From CAYJXJ01 sp964374095 (GTDB lineage Bacteria > Elusimicrobiota > Elusimicrobia > UBA1565 > UBA9628): a stretch of 27,049 nt of DNA. Under the pieces are notes generated by a model. It searched no databases, was not told the DNA's origin, and worked only from the letters and a program-made list of their open reading frames with translations. The stretch lies in NCBI GenBank assembly GCA_964374095.1, contig CAYJXJ010000052.1:1-27049 (forward strand). Reading direction: 5' to 3'. The position numbers were made by a program, and so were the translations under genes. Shown here one piece after another: positions 22,442-27,049 of the stretch; position 1 is the stretch's first letter, and each line of letters begins with the position of its first letter.

Positions 22442-23445
22442 ACAACGGCATCAGGACGGATATCTTGCTGGTCGGGCTCGCGGCGCTCGGTTTGCGGCCG
22501 ACACCGTCGGCCGCGGTTGACTTCAGCAGAGACTCAGTCGGGACGACCGGCTCGGAATTCCTCCTCTTCGACATCGGGGCGCGGGGCATCGGCATGGGGG
22601 GGGCCTACACCGCCATGAGCGACGACGCCTATTCCCTCTATTGGAACCCGGCGGGGTTGGCGCGCGTCCCCCGCTTCTCCGGCGGCTACACCAATACGGT
22701 CCACGTCGCCGACATGAGCTATCAATCCGCCTCGTTTGCCTATCGGTGGAACGAAACCGTGGTGCTCGGGGGAGGCTGGCGTTACCTCGATGGGGGCAAT
22801 ATCGACAGCACCGACATCTCCGGCATCAAGCGCGGACAATTCCGCCCGCGCTCCTATGTCGGGGAAGTGGGCTGGGGTCAAACCGTCTATGACCTCTCCG
22901 ACAGCGAGATGGAGCTGACGGTGGGAGCCACCGCCCGGTGGATCCACTCGGCCTATCTCCTCCACGCCGACGGGTTCGGCGGGGACATCGGGATGCAGGC
23001 GCGCTTCTATTCCGGCCCCTTCCTTTATGATTTCGCCGCGACGGTCCAGAACATGGGCAACGGGCAGAATTTCGTGAGCGTCCGCGACACCCTCCCGTTC
23101 CGTTTTCGCATCGGGGGAACGATCTACCCGCTCCGGCCCCTGGCGATCAGCCTCGAGGCCGTGACGCCCATCGCCAACCAGCCCCACGGCATCCTCGGCG
23201 TGGAATACAGCCGCGAATTCAAGAAGAACCTCAAGGGAGCCCTCCGCGCCGGCTTCAACAGCATGACGGTCAAGAGCCTGGGGCCGCTCTCGACGATGAG
23301 CGTCGGGGCCGGCCTCAAGTACTCCGACCTAAGCTTCGACTACGCATTCACCTCCATGGGCGTCCTGGGCTCCAACGGCTCGCATCGCTTCTCCTTCAAC
23401 TACAATCTCCCTTCCAAATCCTCCAAACGCTACCGGGAGCGCTGA
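22438..23445 (+). CDS. PorV/PorQ-family outer-membrane protein (second copy)
   Basis: 335 residues from GTG 22438, overlapping the kelch-protein stop (GTGA), so translation is coupled. A signal peptide (about 1-25, ending TPSAA) is followed by the family signature: FDIGARGIGMGGAYTAMSDDAYSLYWNPAGLARV (shown here in part as GARGIGMGG at about 48-56 and YWNPAGLA at about 68-75). The rest is a series of amphipathic aromatic strands of a FadL-like barrel. Unlike the first copy it does not end at an aromatic residue: after FSFNYNL there is a basic tail rich in Lys, Arg and Ser. Family members shuttle type IX substrates in Bacteroidetes. The position directly behind a cargo-like gene is the same as for the first copy. 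Confidence 0.88.
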   Translation: MNNGIRTDILLVGLAALGLRPTPSAAVDFSRDSVGTTGSEFLLFDIGARGIGMGGAYTAMSDDAYSLYWNPAGLARVPRFSGGYTNTVHVADMSYQSASFAYRWNETVVLGGGWRYLDGGNIDSTDISGIKRGQFRPRSYVGEVGWGQTVYDLSDSEMELTVGATARWIHSAYLLHADGFGGDIGMQARFYSGPFLYDFAATVQNMGNGQNFVSVRDTLPFRFRIGGTIYPLRPLAISLEAVTPIANQPHGILGVEYSREFKKNLKGALRAGFNSMTVKSLGPLSTMSVGAGLKYSDLSFDYAFTSMGVLGSNGSHRFSFNYNLPSKSSKRYRER

Positions 23446-23453
23446 GCCCCCCC

Positions 23454-24953
23454 ATGACCCCCCCAGACCCCTCCGATCCTCCCCAACCCCCGCCGGTTCC
23501 CCCGGCGCCCCCGCCGCCGGAGCTGATCAAGCCGCCGCAGACCCACGTCCCTCTGACGCCCATGATGGACTTTTTCCAACGCCGCCTCGAAAGCCTCGAG
23601 CGCGAGCTGGCCCTGGCCCGGGAGCGCGCGGGGTCGGCGGAACGGGAGCTCAAGTCCCAGGCCTCCATCCGAACCGAGGTCGAGGTGGAAATGCGCTCCA
23701 TCTCGGAGCAGCTGCGCCGGGAGAAGACCGAGCGGGAGAGCGGCGAGAGCCAGTCCATGGCGAAGGGACGCATCGAAGCCTTGGAAAAGCGCCTCGACGA
23801 GATGCACCAAACCTGGGCCCAGCTCCTGCGCGAGGTGGTCGCGCGCGGCCGCGAGGGCCCCGGGACGGCCGAATCGGCCGAGCCGATCTCCCAGCTCGCC
23901 GCCGCGGTCCGGCGCCTGGATGCATCGCTGCCGCAGGGCCTGCGCTCCGTGGAGACGGCGCTCGAGTCGGAGGTGGCGGCCCTGGGTTCGGCCCTCTCCC
24001 ACGGCCTGGCCGACGCGGTGCGCCGCCTGTCTCACGAACTCTCGCGCCAGGAGGAGCGGCTGGCCCAGGAGGCTCGAGAGCGCGCGGCCCTCTCCCGGGC
24101 CTGGGAAGAGCGCGATCACGCCCTGCGCCAGGAGACCCAGCGGGAGCGCTTGGCCCAGGACGCCAACCTCGCCCGCCAGCTTGGCGCGCTCGCCGTCCAG
24201 TTCCAGGAGCTTCTGGACCGGCACGGTCAGGCTTCCCAGCAGGGGGTCGAGAGCCACGCCCTCCTGCAGCGGGCCGTTGCCGCCCTGACGGCGCAGCCGA
24301 AGGCCCGCGACGTGGAGATCGCCGAGCTTCAATCCGAGGTCAAGGCGCTCGCCGACGCCCTCCGGGAGCGCAGCGAACGCTTGAGGATCTATTCCGAGGA
24401 GCGGCGGCAGATCGAGTCGACCCTTGGCGAAAGCCTGGTACGGGGCCAGACCGAAGTCAGCGCCGAGCGCGAACGCGCCCGGCAGGCCCACCAAGCCCTG
24501 GTCGAGGCCCAACTGGGGGCCGCGGATCTCAAGGACCGTCTGGCGGCCGCAACGCGCGCTCTCGACGACGCGCAGGCGCGCCACGCCGGGCTCGCCGCGG
24601 AGCGCGACGAGCTGGTCAAATCCCTCGCGGCCGCGTCGGAGGCCGCGCGCTCGGACATCGAGGGCCGCCGCCGATCCGATGAGGACTGGCGCAGGCGCCT
24701 GGAACCACTTCAAGAGGAGCTCCGGCAAAACCACCGGCGCGGCGAGGAACTCGCCGCGGCCCGCGATAAGGCTCAGTCCGACCTCGGCGTGCTGTCCGGC
24801 CAGTTGGCGAAGGCCCTCCAGGAGAAGGATGCGGCGGCGGCGCGGGGGGGATCTTGGGAAAGGGAACGGGCCGAACTGCTCGAAACCCTCCGCAAGAAAG
24901 ACGATCTCATCGCGATGCTTTCGGCCTCCTTCCAGGGCCTCTTTAAAAAGTAA
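23454..24953 (+). CDS. Long coiled-coil protein with proline-rich N-terminus
   Basis: 499 residues. Residues 1-36 are very Pro-rich (PPQPPPVPPAPPPPEL), followed by almost continuous alpha-helical heptad sequence rich in Glu, Arg, Leu, Ala and Gln (about 38-485) and a short hydrophobic end (LIAMLSASFQGLFKK). There is no signal peptide or transmembrane helix, so it should be cytosolic. A start at the in-frame Met around residue 37 (MMDFFQRR) is possible, since no SD precedes ATG 23454 and the Pro-rich part is low-complexity. It begins 8 nt after the second porV stop and is probably in the same transcript. No known family is recognisable; a structural or scaffold role is all that the sequence suggests. 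Confidence 0.78.
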   Translation: MTPPDPSDPPQPPPVPPAPPPPELIKPPQTHVPLTPMMDFFQRRLESLERELALARERAGSAERELKSQASIRTEVEVEMRSISEQLRREKTERESGESQSMAKGRIEALEKRLDEMHQTWAQLLREVVARGREGPGTAESAEPISQLAAAVRRLDASLPQGLRSVETALESEVAALGSALSHGLADAVRRLSHELSRQEERLAQEARERAALSRAWEERDHALRQETQRERLAQDANLARQLGALAVQFQELLDRHGQASQQGVESHALLQRAVAALTAQPKARDVEIAELQSEVKALADALRERSERLRIYSEERRQIESTLGESLVRGQTEVSAERERARQAHQALVEAQLGAADLKDRLAAATRALDDAQARHAGLAAERDELVKSLAAASEAARSDIEGRRRSDEDWRRRLEPLQEELRQNHRRGEELAAARDKAQSDLGVLSGQLAKALQEKDAAAARGGSWERERAELLETLRKKDDLIAMLSASFQGLFKK

Positions 24954-24969
24954 TAGGATCAAGGCCGCG

Positions 24970-26001
24970 ATGAAAGCGGTCCTGATCCGGCGTTTCGGCG
25001 GCCCCGAGATGTTGGAATTCGGCGAAGCTCCGGACCCGATCCCCGGACCCGGCGAAGTCCGCCTGCGCGTCCGCGCCTGCGCGCTCAACCACCTCGACCT
25101 CTTCGTCCGCGAGGGCATACCGGCCTATAAGATCGGCCTGCCCCATATCCTCGGCTGCGACGCGGCCGGCGAGGTCGAGTCCGTCGGCCCCGGGGTCGCC
25201 GAGACCCTCCGCGGCAAGCGCTTCGCCCTGGCGCCCGGACGCTCCTGCGGCGCATGCGATCACTGCCTGGCCGGGCGAGACAACCACTGCACGCGCTACG
25301 GGATCATCGGCGCCCAGGCGGGGCCCGGCGGCTACGCCGAGTTCCTCTGCGCCCCGGAGCGGGCCCTCCTGCCCATCCCCGACTCCCTGGATTTCACGCA
25401 CGCCGCCGCCTATCCCTTGACGATGCTCACCGCGTGGCATATGGTCCTGACGCTCGGCCGGGCCGGTCCGGACCAAATCGTGCTCGTGCTCGGGGCCGGC
25501 TCCGGAGTGGGTGTCGCGGCCATCCAGGTCGCGCTTCTGGCCGGCGCCCGCGTCATCGCCCAATCCACCTCCCCGGAGAAGCTGCTGAAGGCCCGCGAAC
25601 TCGGGGCCCATGAGACCATCCATTCCCCGCCGGCCGATCTCATGCGCGAGACTCTTTCCCTGACGGGCGGGCGCATGGCCGACGTCGTCATCGAGCATAT
25701 CGGGCCGGCGGTCTTCGGCGCGGCCCTCAAATGCCTGCGCCACGGGGGACGGCTGGTGACGTGCGGCGCGACGACGGGGCCCACGGTGGAATTGGACCTG
25801 CGCTACGTGTTCAGCCGCCAGCTCCAGATCCTCGGGTCCAAGATGGGGACTCTCGCCGACATGAAAGCGGTGGCCCGATCGGTCGCCGCGGGCAGGCTTC
25901 GACCCGTGGTTGACCGGACTTTCCCCTTGGACCAGGCCCGCGCGGCGCACGACTACCTAGCCTCCAGGAAGCAGTTCGGCAAAGTCGTGCTGACGGTCTA
26001 G
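24970..26001 (+). CDS. Zinc-type medium-chain dehydrogenase/reductase (quinone oxidoreductase/alcohol dehydrogenase family)
   Basis: 343 residues; ATG 24970 has AAGG 5 nt upstream. The GroES-like N-terminal half contains the structural-zinc lobe Cys93, Cys96, Cys99, Cys107 (CxxCxxCx7C). At the catalytic-zinc position the usual Cys is replaced by Asn in ALNHLDLFVREG, a form seen in zinc-free quinone-oxidoreductase-like members. The nucleotide-binding motif is GAGSGVGVAAIQVA (about residues 176-189), as in NADPH-dependent enzymes. The protein would reduce or oxidise an alcohol, aldehyde or quinone in the cytosol; the substrate is unknown. It stands 16 nt after the coiled-coil gene and need not be related to it in function. 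Confidence 0.88.
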   Translation: MKAVLIRRFGGPEMLEFGEAPDPIPGPGEVRLRVRACALNHLDLFVREGIPAYKIGLPHILGCDAAGEVESVGPGVAETLRGKRFALAPGRSCGACDHCLAGRDNHCTRYGIIGAQAGPGGYAEFLCAPERALLPIPDSLDFTHAAAYPLTMLTAWHMVLTLGRAGPDQIVLVLGAGSGVGVAAIQVALLAGARVIAQSTSPEKLLKARELGAHETIHSPPADLMRETLSLTGGRMADVVIEHIGPAVFGAALKCLRHGGRLVTCGATTGPTVELDLRYVFSRQLQILGSKMGTLADMKAVARSVAAGRLRPVVDRTFPLDQARAAHDYLASRKQFGKVVLTV

Positions 26002-26020
26002 ATCGCATGCCGCGGCCGAG

Positions 26021-26059
26021 TTATCCACAGGGCTTGGAACGTTCCAGTCACGTGGATAA
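26021..26059. promoter_or_regulatory. Bipartite palindrome with inverted DnaA-box-like arms before the ArnT-like gene
   Basis: TTATCCAC (26021-26028) and GTGGATAA (26052-26059) form outer arms; a perfect 12-bp palindrome TGGAACGTTCCA (26035-26046) lies almost exactly between them. The left arm continues as TTATCCACA, the DnaA-box consensus, and the right arm is one mismatch from it. A TTGGAA/ATAAAT pair (26034-26039, 26056-26061; 16-nt spacer) could be a weak promoter, so the inner palindrome might be an operator. It could also simply be a hairpin after the dehydrogenase gene; no U-tract follows. Confidence 0.55.
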
Positions 26060-26066
26060 ATCTCTG

Positions 26067-27049
26067 ATGACCGCCACGCGCCTGCTGTTGCTCCTGGCGT
26101 TGACCGCCCCCTTCTGGGACCTCGCCCATCCCTTGTGGGAAGTCGACGACGCCCGCTACGCGCAGGTCCCCAGCGAAATGATCGCGTCGGGCGACTGGGT
26201 CAGCCCGACCCTCAACGGCCTGGACTATATCGAGAAGCCCCCTCTGTGGTACTGGCTGGCGGCCGGCTCCTACCGCCTATTCGGGGTCGGAGAGGGAGCC
26301 GCGCGCCTGCCTCTGGCGCTTTTGTCCTTCGCGGGGGCGGCCGGGACGTGGTGGCTCGGGACCTGGCTGTTCTCGGCCGGAGCGGGAGCGAGCGCGGCGC
26401 TCGTTCTCCTCAGCTCGGGGCTGTACTTCCTGCTGTCGCATTACATCACCCCGGACATGGGCCTGACCGCGGCGTTGGTCTGGACGACGGGGCTGATCTT
26501 GCGGGCCTTGGCCAGGCCGGGCGACGCGTGGTGGGCGTCGCCGGGCGCGTGGGCGTGCGCGGGTCTGGCCTTCCTCGCCAAAGGCCTGGTCGCGCTCGTT
26601 CTGCCGGCGCTTTGGGTCATTCTTCTGATGCTGGCCTGTCCGAACTTGCGGCCGGGCCTGCGCGGACTGCTGGGTCCGGCCGGCCCCTTGGTCTTTACGG
26701 CCATCGTGGGACCTTGGATCTGGCGGATGTCGCACCGTCACCACGACTTCCTGCAGGTTTTTTTCGTGGAACAGCATTTCCAGCGCTTCCTGACCCCGCG
26801 CTACAACCGGCCGGGCCCCTGGTTCTTCTACCTCGCCGTCCTGCCCGCCGCGCTCCTGCCGTGGACGCCGGCCGTCGCGGCCGGAGCCGCCGCGGCCTGG
26901 ACCGGATCGTCGGGTGAGCGCTGGAAAGGCCGAGCCCTGCTGCTCTGGGCGGCCGTGGTCACCGGTTTTTTCTCGGCCTCCAGCTCCAAATTGGCCGCCT
27001 ACATGCTCCCCGTCTTTCCTCACCTCTGCCTCCTGGCGGCCCGCGCGCT
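26067..27049 (+). CDS. ArnT/PMT-like glycosyltransferase (GT39-type), 3' partial
   Basis: 327 codons are visible and the frame runs off the window. The first helix is followed by a periplasmic loop with the family's acidic motif EVDDARYA (25-32), then EMIASGDWVSPTLNG and YIEKPPLWYW (54-63), as in ArnT and related membrane transferases. At least seven further hydrophobic helices follow; the conserved FLAKG segment and a long aromatic loop (WRMSHRHHDFLQVFFVEQHFQRF) are also present. These enzymes move a sugar from an undecaprenyl-phosphate donor to lipid A, protein or another acceptor on the periplasmic side. The acceptor cannot be told. The start ATG lies 7 nt after the bipartite palindrome; no SD is apparent. 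Confidence 0.88.
   Translation, partial: MTATRLLLLLALTAPFWDLAHPLWEVDDARYAQVPSEMIASGDWVSPTLNGLDYIEKPPLWYWLAAGSYRLFGVGEGAARLPLALLSFAGAAGTWWLGTWLFSAGAGASAALVLLSSGLYFLLSHYITPDMGLTAALVWTTGLILRALARPGDAWWASPGAWACAGLAFLAKGLVALVLPALWVILLMLACPNLRPGLRGLLGPAGPLVFTAIVGPWIWRMSHRHHDFLQVFFVEQHFQRFLTPRYNRPGPWFFYLAVLPAALLPWTPAVAAGAAAAWTGSSGERWKGRALLLWAAVVTGFFSASSSKLAAYMLPVFPHLCLLAARA

Noticed and set aside
23430..25118. A 562-codon minus-strand open frame opposite the coiled-coil gene
   Set aside because: Leu/Gly/Arg-rich complement of Glu/Ala/Arg codons; no start signal or family motif, and it spans two genes.
26021..26059. Replication origin from the two DnaA-box-like sites
   Set aside because: Only two sites, no AT-rich unwinding region, and no dnaA, dnaN or gidA gene nearby.
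1..27049. CRISPR array, transposase gene, prophage or toxin-antitoxin pair
   Set aside because: No regularly spaced direct repeats, no transposase, integrase or phage structural motifs, and no small gene pair of that type were found in either strand.

Overview
The window is about two-thirds G+C by eye and gene-dense, and it comes from a diderm bacterium. It encodes a Kdo-pathway phosphatase, an outer-membrane barrel protein, PorV/PorQ-type outer-membrane proteins, a lipoprotein and an ArnT-like sugar transferase. Very long fibronectin-III/kelch/LamG surface proteins with a FlgD-like C-terminal module, each followed by a PorV-family gene, fit lineages such as Elusimicrobiota or another deep-branching diderm phylum. 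The sequence alone does not prove the taxon.

Layout, with all protein genes on the + strand except the small CDGSH gene: (1) 2-3963, a 5'-truncated LamG/FN3 surface protein coupled to a first PorV-family gene. (2) 3964-5066, a promoter, a perfect 66-nt palindrome and an NAD-dependent epimerase. (3) 5044-7907, a promoter, a possible 11-residue leader peptide, an aquaporin, leucyl aminopeptidase and folE as an overlapping operon. (4) 7955-8311, a double-CDGSH protein on the minus strand and a tRNA-Gly(CCC), divergent around one shared -10 region. (5) 8348-12978, an envelope block: TPR-SpoIID protein, outer-membrane protein, lipoprotein and BadF/NAGK-type kinase. (6) 13023-16336, sugar-phosphate genes rpiB, pgi and kdsC, then a membrane-anchored glycogen-binding-domain protein with its own promoter. 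(7) 16436-24953, a 2001-residue kelch/FN3 surface protein, a second PorV-family gene and a coiled-coil protein. (8) 24970-27049, a zinc-type dehydrogenase and a truncated ArnT/PMT-like glycosyltransferase, separated by a bipartite palindrome.

Two themes stand out. First, the giant secreted protein plus PorV arrangement occurs twice. Both giant proteins end in the same two-part C-terminus (a module ending in an H-[LF]-T-x-F type motif, then a FlgD/type IX-like sorting module), and both overlap their PorV gene by four bases. This looks like cargo/shuttle pairs of a type IX-like secretion route. Second, the transcription signals are unusually readable. Extended -10 elements of the form TGATAnnAT recur, several overlap the stop codon of the upstream gene, and three lie exactly 7 nt upstream of an ATG with no Shine-Dalgarno (SD) sequence (a fourth lies 6 nt upstream). 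This implies widespread leaderless mRNAs, while other junctions use 4-nt NTGA overlaps.

No CRISPR array, insertion-sequence transposase, prophage or rRNA is visible, and no gene-free stretch exceeds about 110 bases.
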